A DNA stretch of 64,000 bases from Methylococcales bacterium (GTDB taxonomy: Bacteria; Pseudomonadota; Gammaproteobacteria; Methylococcales; Methylomonadaceae). A model generated the notes under the pieces. The model was given only the letters and a program-made list of their open reading frames with translations. It made no database searches and was not told the origin of the DNA. Shown here in pieces: positions 45,178 to 55,591 of this stretch. How positions within the stretch are numbered: the first letter of the stretch is position 1; each line of letters starts with the position of its first letter. The translations under genes were made by a program, and so were the position numbers. The stretch lies in NCBI GenBank assembly GCA_023145835.1, contig JAGLDH010000122.1, positions 1 through 64,000 on the forward strand, read 5' to 3'.

Positions 45178-47286
45178 ATGCGAATAGTTTTTCTAATTAT
45201 TTTTAACCTACTATTAAGTAGCTGCGACTTATCCCAGTTGAATAACCCTTATTCAGAAGCAGATCCCAATTTATCTATTTTATATTCTTCTTTCTCTGAA
45301 AGACCTAAAAGGCTTGATCCAGCAACCTCTTATAGTACCAGTGAAAATAGTTTTCTGGCACAGATATATGAGCCACCCTACCAATATAGTTATCTTAAAA
45401 GGCCTTATCAGCTTGAACCCTTAAGCGCCAAAAAATTACCTGTTATAAATTATTTTAATGCTCAAGACGTCTTACTCTCTGGCAATTTTTCAGCCAACAA
45501 AATTGCCTATTCAGAGTACATAATCGAAATTAAACAAGGCATAAAGTTTCAGCTCCACCCTGCTTTTATTGAAGCTAATCGACATCTATCATCAGACCAA
45601 ATAGAAAAACTCACTCAATTAAATGATTTTACTGAGCAAGGAACAAGAGAGTTAATTGCTGAAGACTATGTTTATCAAATAAAGCGATTAGCTGACCCAA
45701 AGGTTCAATCCCCCATTGCTGAGTTTATGAAAGAATATATTGTTGGTTTTGGTGAATTTTCTCAGGAAGTTAAAGATAAGAAAAAAATTGAAATAAAATC
45801 AACGCCTCTTTCAGGGGTTACCGTTTTAAGTCGTTATAAATATAAAATCAGAATTAAGGGTAAATACCCACAATTTAAGTTTTGGTTAGCAATGAACTTT
45901 TTTGCACCAATGCCTTGGGAGGCCAATGAGTTTTATCAGCAAAAAGGGCTAGGAGATAAAAACATTTCATTAAATTGGTACCCTATCGGGACAGGCCCTT
46001 TCTTTTTAGAAGAAAACAATCCTAACCAGAGAATAGTGTTAACTAAAAACCCAAATTATCACGAAACGTTTTACCCCTCCGAAGGTGAGCAGGTTGATAA
46101 AGAAAAAGGATTACTAAAAGATGCGGGGAGAAAATTACCCTTTATAGACAAAGTAATATATATTTTAGAAAAAGAAACAATTCCGTATTGGAGTAAGTTT
46201 TTACAAGGTTTTTATGATGCATCAGGAATTTCTTCAGATAGTTTTGATCAAGCTGTTCAATTTTCAGCATCGGGTAATGCTCAGCTAACAGAAACAATGC
46301 AGGATCAAGGGATACGATTACAAACCTCCATATCCACTTCTATTTTTTATATGGGATTCAATATGTTGGATCCTGTTATCGGAGGTGACTCTGAACACGC
46401 CCGAAAACTTCGTCTAGCTATTTCTATTGCTTTAGATTATGAGGAATATATATCTATTTTTATGAATGGCCGAGGCATCCCAGCTCAAGGTGTTTTACCA
46501 CCCGAAATATTTGGTAACTTAGAGAAAAAAGAAGGGATGAATCAATATGTTTATAACTGGAAAAACAATAATTACCAACGTAAATCAATTGAAAAAGCAG
46601 AGCAATTAATGACTGAGGCTGGATATAAATCAGGCGTTGACCCAAAAACGGGGGAAGCGTTGGTTCTCTACTTTGACACGACTTCTGTAGGAGCCGGTGC
46701 CAGGGCAATGATGAACTGGTATCGTAAACAGTTTGAAAAAATAGGGATTAAGTTAGTTATTCGTCCAACAGATTACAATCGATTTCAAGATAAAATTCGT
46801 GATGGTAGTGGGCAAATTTTCACCTGGGGATGGAATGCTGATTATCCTGATCCTGAAAATTTCTTTTTTTTACTTTATGGCCCGAATGGAAAAGTAAAGT
46901 TTAAAGGAGAAAATGCAGTTAATTATCAAAACTCAAAATTTGATCAACTTTTTGAACAAATGCGTAGCATGGATGATACTGAACAACGAAGCCAAATTAT
47001 TCAGCAAATGCAAGAAATAATCCGACATGATGTACCTTGGGTATTCGGCTACCACCCCAAGCGTTTTGCTTTATATCACCAATGGTTTGAAAATATAAAA
47101 CCTAGTTTCATGGCGCATAAAGAATTAAAGTATTTAAGAATTGACGCCACATCAAGAGAGCAAAAACGAGAACAATGGAATCAAGCTGTTTTTTGGCCTT
47201 TAATAGCAGCTTTAGTTCTTTTTATTCTCGTACTCATACCAGCAATCAATGCCTTTAAAAAGCGATCAAGGAAAACCGTACAATGA
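45178..47286 (+). CDS. Lipoprotein substrate-binding protein of an oligopeptide-type ABC importer
   Basis: Solute-binding protein, family 5 (SBP_bac_5). I place the start at ATG 45178 (702 aa): it gives a lipoprotein signal MRIVFLIIFNLLLSSC with the lipid Cys at residue 16. An upstream TTG-initiated extension is open but has no ribosome site. The +2 residue after Cys is Asp, the inner-membrane retention signal in E. coli. Unusually, a C-terminal transmembrane helix (about 668-688, FWPLIAALVLFILVLIPAI) also anchors the protein. Substrate-binding body features include the WYPIGTGPF and WGWNADYPDPENFFFLLYG segments. The next gene overlaps the stop by 4 bases. Confidence 0.85.
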   Translation: MRIVFLIIFNLLLSSCDLSQLNNPYSEADPNLSILYSSFSERPKRLDPATSYSTSENSFLAQIYEPPYQYSYLKRPYQLEPLSAKKLPVINYFNAQDVLLSGNFSANKIAYSEYIIEIKQGIKFQLHPAFIEANRHLSSDQIEKLTQLNDFTEQGTRELIAEDYVYQIKRLADPKVQSPIAEFMKEYIVGFGEFSQEVKDKKKIEIKSTPLSGVTVLSRYKYKIRIKGKYPQFKFWLAMNFFAPMPWEANEFYQQKGLGDKNISLNWYPIGTGPFFLEENNPNQRIVLTKNPNYHETFYPSEGEQVDKEKGLLKDAGRKLPFIDKVIYILEKETIPYWSKFLQGFYDASGISSDSFDQAVQFSASGNAQLTETMQDQGIRLQTSISTSIFYMGFNMLDPVIGGDSEHARKLRLAISIALDYEEYISIFMNGRGIPAQGVLPPEIFGNLEKKEGMNQYVYNWKNNNYQRKSIEKAEQLMTEAGYKSGVDPKTGEALVLYFDTTSVGAGARAMMNWYRKQFEKIGIKLVIRPTDYNRFQDKIRDGSGQIFTWGWNADYPDPENFFFLLYGPNGKVKFKGENAVNYQNSKFDQLFEQMRSMDDTEQRSQIIQQMQEIIRHDVPWVFGYHPKRFALYHQWFENIKPSFMAHKELKYLRIDATSREQKREQWNQAVFWPLIAALVLFILVLIPAINAFKKRSRKTVQ

Positions 47287-48260
47287 TTAAATATATCCTT
47301 CGTCGTATTTTATATGCATTGCCCTTATTAATGGGTGTAAACATACTTTCCTTTATTTTGTTTTTCGTCGTTAACAGCCCTGATGACATGGCTCGCATGC
47401 AACTAGGCCAAAAACATGTGACAGAACAAGCGGTACAAAACTGGAAACATCAACATGGATATGACCTCCCCTTATTATGGAATGATCGGGCATCATCGAA
47501 TAAAAAAATGACTGAAACTATTTTTTATCAGAAATCGATAGGATTATTTTTACTCGATTTTGGCGTTTCAGATAGTGGAAGAAATATTTCAGAAGATATC
47601 AAACAAAGAATGTGGCCTAGTCTGAGTATTGCCTTACCTTCTTTAATTGTTGGTTTATTAGTGAATATATCAGTCGCTTTGATGATGGTACTCTTTCGTA
47701 ACAGCTATTTAGAATTTAGCAGTATCGTTTTATGCGTCATATTAATGTCAATATCTTCTTTATTTTATATTATTGGGGGGCAGTTTTTTATCGGTAAATT
47801 GCTTAAGTTAGTCCCTATTTCTGGTTATGACACGGGATTTTCTGCCATTAAGTTTTTAATTTTACCCATTGTAATTAGTGTTATTTCAGGGATCGGTTCT
47901 GGAGCTAGATGGTATCGCACTCTATTTTTAGAGGAAGTAGAAAAAGATTATGTAAGAACAGCCAGAGCAAAAGGCTTAACAGAAACCCAAGTCCTATTTA
48001 AACATGTGCTTAAGAATGCCATGATTCCTATATTAACGGGAGTCGTTGTCGTATTACCCCTATTATTTATGGGGAGTCTTATTATGGAATCATTTTTTAG
48101 TATTCCAGGTCTAGGCAGTTATACCATTGATGCCATTAACAGTCAGGACTTTGCCATTGTTAGGGCGATGGTATTTTTAGGCTCGGTTCTCTATATTTTC
48201 GGATTAATACTCACCGACATTTCTTATACGATCGTTGACCCAAGAGTTCGATTATCATGA
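47283..48260 (+). CDS. ABC importer permease (OppB/YejB type)
   Basis: Inner-membrane permease of 325 aa with six helices, in the BPD_transp_1 family. It has the N-terminal MIKYILRRILYALPLLMGVNILSFILFFVV leader of the OppB/DppB/YejB group, an extended periplasmic loop (about residues 35-100), and the EAA-like coupling loop YVRTARAKGLTETQVLFKHVLKNAMIP at about 222-248. It overlaps the substrate-binding gene and the next permease gene by 4 bases on each side. Substrate is not known; dipeptides or microcin C-like peptides are possible. Confidence 0.92.
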   Translation: MIKYILRRILYALPLLMGVNILSFILFFVVNSPDDMARMQLGQKHVTEQAVQNWKHQHGYDLPLLWNDRASSNKKMTETIFYQKSIGLFLLDFGVSDSGRNISEDIKQRMWPSLSIALPSLIVGLLVNISVALMMVLFRNSYLEFSSIVLCVILMSISSLFYIIGGQFFIGKLLKLVPISGYDTGFSAIKFLILPIVISVISGIGSGARWYRTLFLEEVEKDYVRTARAKGLTETQVLFKHVLKNAMIPILTGVVVVLPLLFMGSLIMESFFSIPGLGSYTIDAINSQDFAIVRAMVFLGSVLYIFGLILTDISYTIVDPRVRLS

Positions 48261-49594
48261 TTATTTTATGGACTGACACACTCATTTATCTTTTAGTGAT
48301 AGCTATTTCTCTGGCTATCTTTTTTATTGGCAAACAACCTCAGATGAGACGTCCTATAAAAAAAATAGGTGCTAGCAAAACGGGAATGATCTCTCTGGTC
48401 GTTTTAATTTTTTTTGTCATCATCGGCCTACTCGACTCTGTCCATTTTAAATCAACTGAGTCACGTACTCATGAAATCATCAGCCTACTAGATTACTGGG
48501 CAAAACCATTAAGAGAACAAGGTGAAAAAACCTATTCAGCACCTTTTTCAACTCAGTTATATAGTAAAGAAACGATGACTGCAGATGATGGTACAACGCA
48601 ATGGGGCTACCCCCGATTAAAATTTGGAGGGGCTCATTTACAAAACCCAGAAGCTGAATGGAAAATGGATGTATTTACTAAAGCCTTAATTGGTTTTGGC
48701 AAAGGAGCCGGCTTATTCGCCCTACTTTTTATCTTTTTTTGGATCACCTTACATAAAAATCATGAACATTTTTTTGCAAACCCAACGTCTAAAGCCGTTT
48801 GGTTTGTTTTATTCACATTAATTTCAAAAACTTACATGTTAATTGATTTATCAATGTATTATCATGTATTTGGAACTGATAAAGTAGGTGAAGATGTTTT
48901 TTATCAAGCGATAAAAAGTATCCGCACAGGTCTGGTGATCGGGTCATTAACGACAATGATCATGCTTCCTCTGGCGATAGTTTTTGGCATTATGGCCGGT
49001 TTTTTTAGAGGTTGGGTTGATGATGTTATTCAATATATTTACACCACACTTAATTCAATTCCTAGCGTATTGTTAATAGCCGCGTCTATTCTGATGGTGC
49101 AGGTTTATATGTCAAACCATGCAGAAGACTTTAACAGCTTAATTGTCAGATCAGATATGCGCTTATTATTCTTATGTCTGATTCTTGGAGTCACAAGCTG
49201 GACAGGCTTATGCCGCATGCTACGTGCCGAAACACTCAAATTGAGGGAAATGGAATATGTACAAGCTGCACAGGCTTTAGGCGTTAGAAGAGGGGCTATT
49301 CTCATCCGGCATATTTTGCCTAATGTCATGCATATCGTACTAATTTCAGTGGTATTAGACTTTAGCGGACTGGTTCTGGCAGAAGCAGTCTTATCCTATA
49401 TTAATATCGGTGTTGATCCAACGACCTATAGCTGGGGAAATATGATTAACGGTGCACGATTAGAAATGGCACGTGACCCCGTAGTTTGGTGGTCTTTATT
49501 GGCATCATTTATCTTTATGTTTAGCCTTGTTTTAGCCGCTAATTTATTTGCAGACACCGTCAGAAATGCATTTGACCCTAGACGAGCAGATTAG
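48257..49594 (+). CDS. ABC importer permease (OppC/YejE type)
   Basis: Second permease, 445 aa. It is longer than OppC or DppC (about 300 aa) because of an N-terminal part with two or three extra helices and a periplasmic segment (about 25-210). The core (about 215-440) has a coupling loop MEYVQAAQALGVRRGAILIRHILPNVM and the usual C-terminal VLSYINIGVDPTTYSWGNMI and AANLFADTVRNAFDPR. It overlaps the first permease gene by 4 bases and is followed by the ATPase gene 10 bases later. YejE-like proteins have the same general form. Confidence 0.92.
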   Translation: MIILWTDTLIYLLVIAISLAIFFIGKQPQMRRPIKKIGASKTGMISLVVLIFFVIIGLLDSVHFKSTESRTHEIISLLDYWAKPLREQGEKTYSAPFSTQLYSKETMTADDGTTQWGYPRLKFGGAHLQNPEAEWKMDVFTKALIGFGKGAGLFALLFIFFWITLHKNHEHFFANPTSKAVWFVLFTLISKTYMLIDLSMYYHVFGTDKVGEDVFYQAIKSIRTGLVIGSLTTMIMLPLAIVFGIMAGFFRGWVDDVIQYIYTTLNSIPSVLLIAASILMVQVYMSNHAEDFNSLIVRSDMRLLFLCLILGVTSWTGLCRMLRAETLKLREMEYVQAAQALGVRRGAILIRHILPNVMHIVLISVVLDFSGLVLAEAVLSYINIGVDPTTYSWGNMINGARLEMARDPVVWWSLLASFIFMFSLVLAANLFADTVRNAFDPRRAD

Positions 49595-49604
49595 AGAGAA
49601 TAAC

Positions 49605-51215
49605 GTGGATAACAAACTACTGGAAGTAAAAGGCCTAACCGTTGCTTTTAAAAAAGACAAAGTTGTTGATGATATTAGCTTTGATATTTTTGCAGGTGAA
49701 ACATTTGCCTTAGTTGGCGAATCAGGATCCGGCAAATCGATTACAGCCCTCTCTGTTCTCCGCTTGCTACCCAACAATGCTAAAGTGTCAGCAAATCAGA
49801 TATTACTTAATAACGAGAGTTTACTTAGCATTCCTGAATACGATTTTTGTAAAATCAGGGGGAAACGTATAGGCTTGATTTTTCAAGACCCAATGTCATC
49901 TCTAAACCCCGTCATGACGATAGGTGAACAAATTGCCGAAGTTATGAAAATTCACTTTGACTATTCAAAAGAAGAGCTTACTCCAGCTGTTCACAAACTC
50001 TTAGAACAAGTAGAAATACCAGAACCTCAACGTAGAATTAATGAATTCCCTCATCAATTATCAGGAGGACAACGCCAAAGAATCATGATCGCCATTGCCT
50101 TAGCAGGAAAACCTGAACTACTGATCGCAGATGAACCTACAACTGCTTTAGATGTCACTATTCAAGCACAAATACTGGAACTACTAAAAACGATTCAGAA
50201 AAAAACGGGTATGTCATTGTGGCTCATTAGTCATGACCTCGCATTAGTTTCTACCATGGCAGATCGAATCGCCGTCATGCAGAAAGGAAAAGTTGTAGAA
50301 ATAGGCAGTACAAATCACTTTTTTAAACAGGCAAAGCATCCTTACAGCCTTAAATTATTAGCAGCACTTCCTTCTATGGATAGCTGCACAAATAAAGAAC
50401 TTAAAAAAATTGATAACAATGAAACACCTTTATTGAAAGTTGAATCATTTAAAGTGTATTACCCTATTCGAAAAGGATTTTTTAAACGAATCGTTGACCA
50501 TGTTCGCGCAGTTGATGATGTCAGCTTTGAATTAAAACAAGGTTCAACATTAGCCTTAGTAGGTGAATCAGGTTGTGGCAAAACAACCTTAGGTAAAGGA
50601 TTGGTCAATTTAATTCCAACTACTGCTGGACGTGTGTTATTAAATGGCATTGAATTAAACCAACTCAATGGTGATGAATTACGTCAAAAGCGATCTGTCA
50701 TCCAAATTGTTTTTCAAGACCCCTTTGCATCCATGAACCCCAGAATGTTAGTTGGGGATATTATTGCCGAAGGTATAAAGGCGCTACACTCAGATATTAA
50801 TTTAGTAGATAGACAACAAAGAGTTGCCAACTTATTAAAACAAGTTGAGCTCCCCGAATCATCTGCTCTACGCTATCCTCATGAATTTTCAGGTGGACAA
50901 CGACAACGAATTTGTATTGCTAGAGCATTAGCAGTTGAACCCAAATTAATTGTCTGTGACGAACCAACAAGTGCATTAGATGTTTCAGTACAAGCGCAGA
51001 TTATTGAATTATTACAAAAATTACAAAAAGAACAAGGTGTCAGTTATTTATTTATCACCCACAATTTAGCCGTTGTTGCTGAAATTGCAGATGAAGTCGC
51101 CGTTATGCACAAAGGGAAAATTGTTGAACATGGTCATGTTGAACAAGTATTAACACAACCGCAACATCCGTACACTCAATCACTTTTAGACGCTGTACCG
51201 GTGCTTGCCGATTAA
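49605..51215 (+). CDS. Dual-domain ABC ATPase (YejF/DppD-DppF fusion type)
   Basis: ATP-hydrolysing component carrying both nucleotide-binding domains in one chain. I choose the GTG at 49605 (536 aa) with the purine-rich AGAGAGAA upstream; open frame extends to 49548, overlapping the permease. First [11 protein letters not shown] Walker [26 protein letters not shown]. Second [42 protein letters not shown] short linker and an oligopeptide C-terminal extension ([12 protein letters not shown]) follow each. Completes a four-gene importer. Confidence 0.93.
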   Translation: MDNKLLEVKGLTVAFKKDKVVDDISFDIFAGETFALVGESGSGKSITALSVLRLLPNNAKVSANQILLNNESLLSIPEYDFCKIRGKRIGLIFQDPMSSLNPVMTIGEQIAEVMKIHFDYSKEELTPAVHKLLEQVEIPEPQRRINEFPHQLSGGQRQRIMIAIALAGKPELLIADEPTTALDVTIQAQILELLKTIQKKTGMSLWLISHDLALVSTMADRIAVMQKGKVVEIGSTNHFFKQAKHPYSLKLLAALPSMDSCTNKELKKIDNNETPLLKVESFKVYYPIRKGFFKRIVDHVRAVDDVSFELKQGSTLALVGESGCGKTTLGKGLVNLIPTTAGRVLLNGIELNQLNGDELRQKRSVIQIVFQDPFASMNPRMLVGDIIAEGIKALHSDINLVDRQQRVANLLKQVELPESSALRYPHEFSGGQRQRICIARALAVEPKLIVCDEPTSALDVSVQAQIIELLQKLQKEQGVSYLFITHNLAVVAEIADEVAVMHKGKIVEHGHVEQVLTQPQHPYTQSLLDAVPVLAD

Positions 51216-51310
51216 TAGATCAACATGACTATTTTCATTAATTGCTCGTTTGATACCTATCTTTCGTGATTTTAACCTTATTCCCATTCATGAGTTTCTG
51301 AAACTTACTT

Positions 51311-51316
51311 TATAAT
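51311..51316 (+). promoter_or_regulatory. -10 element of a pgk promoter
   Basis: A perfect TATAAT at 51311-51316, 41 bases before the pgk start codon. The matching -35 place (around 51288) reads TCATGA, a poor match, so the promoter would be weak or need help; a start of transcription near 51323 leaves a leader with the GAGGA ribosome site. Confidence 0.35.
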
Positions 51317-51357
51317 ACAAAGCATCTTACACTTTAAAATATAGAGGAATAGTGACT

Positions 51358-52533
51358 ATGTCTGTAAAAAAAATGGTTGATCTTGATTTATCTGGTAAAC
51401 GCATATTAATTCGTCAAGATTTAAACGTCCCAGTCAAAGATGGAAAAGTAACCAGTGATCTTAGAATTCAAGCAAGCATTCCAAGCATTAAACACGCTTT
51501 AGAAGCAGGTGCTGCTGTTATGGTTATGTCACATTTAGGACGCCCAACGGAAGGAGAATTTGATGAATCTTCTAGCTTAAAACCAGTTGCAGAACAGTTA
51601 TCAAACCTACTTGAAAAACCAGTACGCCTTGAAAAAAATTGGTTAGATGGAATTAACGTAAATACTGGGGAAGTAGTATTATGCGAAAATGTTCGCTTCA
51701 ATATAGGTGAAAAGAAAAATGATGATGAATTAGGTAAAAAAATGGCTGCATTATGCGACATTTTTGTAATGGATGCTTTTGGTACCGCTCATAGAGCACA
51801 GGCATCGACCCATAGTGTTGCAAAACATGCGCCAATTGCATGTGCAGGCCCATTATTGGCGAATGAATTAGATGCCTTAGGCAAAGCATTAAATCAACCA
51901 AAAAAACCTTTAGTAGCTATCGTTGGCGGATCAAAAGTATCGACAAAACTAACTGTTTTAGATTCTTTATCTACAAAAGTAGATCAATTAATTGTTGGCG
52001 GTGGTATTGCTAATACATTTATTGCAGCGGCCGGCTTTCCTATTGGAAAATCCCTTTATGAAGCCGATTTAATAGAGGAAGCAAATCGATTAATGGCCGA
52101 TGCAAAAGAAGCTGGGTCTGAAATCCCTGTTCCTGTTGATGTCGTTTGTGCCAAAGAATTCTCTGATACAGCAGAAGCAACTGTAAAAAATGTTGCTGAT
52201 GTTGAAGACGATGACTTAATTTTAGATATAGGCCCTGAAACATCTAAACAATATGCTGAAATTCTAGAAACGGCAGGCACTATTGTTTGGAACGGCCCTG
52301 TGGGTGTTTTTGAAATTGACCAGTTTGGTAATGGAACAAAATCGATGGCAGAAGCCATTGCAGATAGCTCTGCATTTTCTATTGCAGGAGGTGGAGATAC
52401 CTTAGCTGCTATTGATAAATATAATATCAAAGACAAAGTATCTTATACATCTACTGGTGGTGGAGCTTTTCTTGAGTTTCTGGAAGGGAAAGTATTACCT
52501 GCTGTTGCTATATTAGAAGAGAGAAATAAGTAA
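51358..52533 (+). CDS. pgk: Phosphoglycerate kinase
   Basis: Glycolytic/gluconeogenic enzyme that transfers phosphate between 1,3-bisphosphoglycerate and ADP. The 391-aa product (ATG at 51358, GAGGA nine bases upstream; GTG 51352 possible) has [74 protein letters not shown] and [12 protein letters not shown]. Length is normal (387 in E. coli). Separated by 142 bases from the ABC importer. Confidence 0.97.
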   Translation: MSVKKMVDLDLSGKRILIRQDLNVPVKDGKVTSDLRIQASIPSIKHALEAGAAVMVMSHLGRPTEGEFDESSSLKPVAEQLSNLLEKPVRLEKNWLDGINVNTGEVVLCENVRFNIGEKKNDDELGKKMAALCDIFVMDAFGTAHRAQASTHSVAKHAPIACAGPLLANELDALGKALNQPKKPLVAIVGGSKVSTKLTVLDSLSTKVDQLIVGGGIANTFIAAAGFPIGKSLYEADLIEEANRLMADAKEAGSEIPVPVDVVCAKEFSDTAEATVKNVADVEDDDLILDIGPETSKQYAEILETAGTIVWNGPVGVFEIDQFGNGTKSMAEAIADSSAFSIAGGGDTLAAIDKYNIKDKVSYTSTGGGAFLEFLEGKVLPAVAILEERNK

Positions 52534-52612
52534 TATTCACTCTTTTTCCTACCTTGTAGAAAAACAACTATAACTATGATTTAAAACAGAGCGTATATGT
52601 TAGCTCAGTCGT

Positions 52613-52942
52613 TTAATCTGACTGAGCTAACTCATTCAACATCTGTTTTTCTTCAGCTGTTAGCAAATCATACATTTTGTTTGTATATTCAGCAGAGTCT
52701 GCTCTTCCCATACTTTTAATGCGCCTATTACCTCGCCGTCTACGTGACTCATTACGTCGATCTTTACTACGTCGATCATATTTTGGCCACAACAAATAGT
52801 CTTTCTGAATTTCACTTATCCATTCAGGGCTACCGAAAGAATGTAGAATCATACGCCTTTCTTTTGCTCGTCTCTCAACTTGTCGTCTATTTTTTTTCCT
52901 AGGGTCTTCTGAGGCCATATTATTAATAGAAAAAACACTCAC
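52613..52942 (-). CDS. Arg-rich small protein
   Basis: A 109-residue very basic protein, with repeated Arg-Arg motifs (VERRAKERR, DRRSKDRRNESRRRRGNRR) and a C-terminal helix of leucines and glutamate (YDLLTAEEKQMLNELAQ). Met1 and Met9 are both possible starts. Small Arg-rich proteins with DRR-type repeats are common in gammaproteobacteria but have no established function; binding to nucleic acid is plausible because of charge. I cannot name a family with certainty. Convergent with pgk, with about 80 bases between. Confidence 0.6.
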   Translation of the reverse strand: MSVFSINNMASEDPRKKNRRQVERRAKERRMILHSFGSPEWISEIQKDYLLWPKYDRRSKDRRNESRRRRGNRRIKSMGRADSAEYTNKMYDLLTAEEKQMLNELAQSD

Positions 52943-53098
52943 TAAAATACCATTAAAAAAATTACAACGGTTGATAGAGCCGTATTTATCAGTGTCGCTT
53001 TAAAATACACTTCCACTCTACCACTTATTTTCTAGTTGAATTGTGAATTAAGTACAAAAAACAACACTTTCCCCCAATGACTAAGAGCAAGCCTATCA

Positions 53099-54430
53099 TC
53101 ACCTATTTAACTGTCGATTATCCCAAAATGATTTAATCCATAAAAAGCCTAAATAAGATTGAACAAACCAAAAAACTTCGACAGGAAAGCGAAACCGCGG
53201 ATTACCCATTGGCCCAGGAATACAGATAAAATAAAAATTTGCCAACATCATTATCCATAAAAAACAATCTTTACGGCTGATAATAGATAAAGCACCGAGT
53301 AAAGCAAATACAGTAATTATTCCTCGTAATATCACCTCTAACAAGACTAATTTATCTTGTGCCATTAAAAATGTTAAAACTTTAGTAATAAAAACGGGAT
53401 CTTGAATTTCAAAAAAACGCACCCTATTAGGCTGCATTTTCAAGTTGCTATACACCTCTGTTATATTCATACCTATCATTACTTTAAGAACCCCAAAAAC
53501 CCATTGTTTAGCGTAATTACCGGGATATTTTGCGAGTTCCTTAAAAGCCACATTCTGTTGAACTTTAAAAAATTCAACTAATGATAATGGTCGTTTTTTT
53601 TGTTTTTCTTGCCGTTTTACTTCAACATCAACCAGCTGATCTATTATTTTATACCCTTCATTAAAAGGAATTCCTTTAGACCCTTCCCATACAATAGGCA
53701 CATGATAATTAGCAAACATATTGCTTTGTTGCCCACTAATAAAAAAAGAACCAAAATGCTGTTGATTACGCATCATCCAAGGGCTTACTGTTATTGATAT
53801 TGTTAAAAATAATAGCCCCGCATGAATCCATCTTTGTCTATTACGAAAATCAAAAGCTATTAATACGCTACAAATCACCAATGGAAAATATAGTAAAGCA
53901 GGACGAACTAATGTTCCTATCCCTAAAATAAGGCCACTTAATACTAAATATCGCCAATCTCGCTTTTTTAAATACCACCCTACAAGCAATAACCCAACTA
54001 TAAAAAAAGATAAAAATAAAGTCTCAGATAATATGAATTTAGGATAAGCCAAGCCACCGGGCTCTATTAATAAAAACAGCACCCCTGCACGTACAATGTT
54101 TTTTCCAAAAAGAGGTAGACTTAAACGATAAAATGACCATATAACAAAGCCATAAATAACTTCGTGCCAAAAAGCCACCCAATAACCCCCTTTCATTTCT
54201 AAAAAATCCAATAGAGCCAAGAATAAAGGAAAGCCAGGAGTTCTAAAAACATCAAGTTCAAGTGGCGGGTTAACTTCTGTAGAAAATATTTGATGCTCTA
54301 ATATATTATGAGCCAATTGGGTATATAAAAATGAGTCTTCTGCAAGATATTGCCCATCTATGACAATAAAATAAATAAATAAACTTATTCTAATAACGAC
54401 CAATAACCCAACAACTATTGAAAAATACAT
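53099..54430 (-). CDS. GT39-like membrane glycosyltransferase
   Basis: A 443-aa protein with about ten hydrophobic helices. The first periplasmic loop has the D/E motif typical of the ArnT/PMT (GT-C) fold: YLAEDSFLYTQLAHNI, then FRTPGFPLFLALL, and further SETLFLSFFIVGLLLVGWYL, GLILGIGTLVRPALLYFPLV. The C-terminal NPRFRFPVEVFWF matches dolichyl-phosphate-mannose mannosyltransferase-like proteins. It probably moves a sugar from a polyprenyl phosphate to a lipid or protein in the periplasm. It is divergent from the UbiA/GtrA pair, which handle polyprenyl-phosphate sugars, so a shared pathway is likely. Confidence 0.8.
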   Translation of the reverse strand: MYFSIVVGLLVVIRISLFIYFIVIDGQYLAEDSFLYTQLAHNILEHQIFSTEVNPPLELDVFRTPGFPLFLALLDFLEMKGGYWVAFWHEVIYGFVIWSFYRLSLPLFGKNIVRAGVLFLLIEPGGLAYPKFILSETLFLSFFIVGLLLVGWYLKKRDWRYLVLSGLILGIGTLVRPALLYFPLVICSVLIAFDFRNRQRWIHAGLLFLTISITVSPWMMRNQQHFGSFFISGQQSNMFANYHVPIVWEGSKGIPFNEGYKIIDQLVDVEVKRQEKQKKRPLSLVEFFKVQQNVAFKELAKYPGNYAKQWVFGVLKVMIGMNITEVYSNLKMQPNRVRFFEIQDPVFITKVLTFLMAQDKLVLLEVILRGIITVFALLGALSIISRKDCFLWIMMLANFYFICIPGPMGNPRFRFPVEVFWFVQSYLGFLWIKSFWDNRQLNR

Positions 54431-54647
54431 TTAAGCGCCTTTATAGTATCTCTTAGCAAAAAAGTGTAGCTGATAATTTATTTTATTCTAATTTGAAAAT
54501 AAATTACAACAACACTCTCAAATGGTTATAGTTTATCTTTAGTCGTTTAAGAAGTATACTAGTAGTGATAAATATTGGACTGCATCCAGTTATGCTCGTC
54601 TTTAATTAACAAGCAACTACCGATTAAACAACTAAAATACTAGACTA

Positions 54648-55589
54648 ATGCCCCACCCCCCCTCATTTCCTATTAAAGAATATATTCGTATTGCCCGCAT
54701 AGACCATTGGTTTAAAAATATTTTTATGCTACCAGGTATTGCCTTAGCAATGATATTAACGAATGTTTCTGCTGGTAATGCGGTTATCCCAATTTTTATT
54801 GGTATTTTAAGCACTTGTTTTGTTGCTTCAGCAAATTATGTGATTAATGAATGGTTGGATGCTGAGTTTGATCGCCACCACCCACTGAAGAAATATCGCC
54901 CTTCAGCAACAGGGAATATCCAAGGAAAATATGTTTATATTCAATATGCATTGCTCATTTTTTTGGGGCTAGGGTTAGCTTCTGCGTTAACATCTGAGTT
55001 TTTAGTCTTTTCTGTTATTTTGTTGGTAATGGGAGTCGCTTACAACGTAAAGCCAGTAAGAACTAAAGATAAAGTTTATTTAGATGTACTAAGTGAATCT
55101 ATCAACAACCCTCTACGTCTATTATTGGGATGGTCTATTTTAGTTGAAAATAGTCTACCTCCATCGAGTATTTTATTTGCTTACTGGATGGGCGGTGCTT
55201 TTTTGATGGCAATGAAACGTTATGCTGAATACCGTTTTATTGATGATAAAGAAATGGCAAGTAGTTATCGACGATCATTCAAATTTTATAATGAAGAGAA
55301 CTTACTACTTTCCTCATTTTTCTACGCATTATCATCCGCTTTTTTTCTTGGCATTTTCTTGATAAAATATCGGGTTGAGTTTTTATTAACATTCCCCTTA
55401 TTTGCTTTATTATTTGTTTGGTATGCGCATATTGCAATGAAACCACATTCTGCCACGCAAACACCAGAGAAACTATATAAAGAACCCATTTTTATGGGCT
55501 TCCTGGTGTTTTTAATATTGGTCGTTACGGCTTTATTTTTTATTGACTTGCCTTGGTTACGTGGTTTAGTTGATCCAATCCATTATTAA
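54648..55589 (+). CDS. UbiA-family prenyltransferase (polyprenyl-phosphate phosphoribosyltransferase-like)
   Basis: A 313-aa membrane protein with about nine helices. The aspartate-rich signature NEWLDAEFDRHHPLKKYRP and the second motif YLDVLSESINNPLRLLLGW, with the start RIARIDHWFKNIFMLPG, put it in the branch related to decaprenyl-phosphate phosphoribosyltransferase (DppR-like, Mycobacterium Rv3806c type) more than to UbiA itself. It would attach a phosphoribosyl group to a polyprenyl phosphate. It is followed after 2 bases by a GtrA gene and is divergent from a GT39-like gene: together a polyprenyl-linked sugar system. Confidence 0.85.
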   Translation: MPHPPSFPIKEYIRIARIDHWFKNIFMLPGIALAMILTNVSAGNAVIPIFIGILSTCFVASANYVINEWLDAEFDRHHPLKKYRPSATGNIQGKYVYIQYALLIFLGLGLASALTSEFLVFSVILLVMGVAYNVKPVRTKDKVYLDVLSESINNPLRLLLGWSILVENSLPPSSILFAYWMGGAFLMAMKRYAEYRFIDDKEMASSYRRSFKFYNEENLLLSSFFYALSSAFFLGIFLIKYRVEFLLTFPLFALLFVWYAHIAMKPHSATQTPEKLYKEPIFMGFLVFLILVVTALFFIDLPWLRGLVDPIHY

Positions 55590-55591
55590 CA

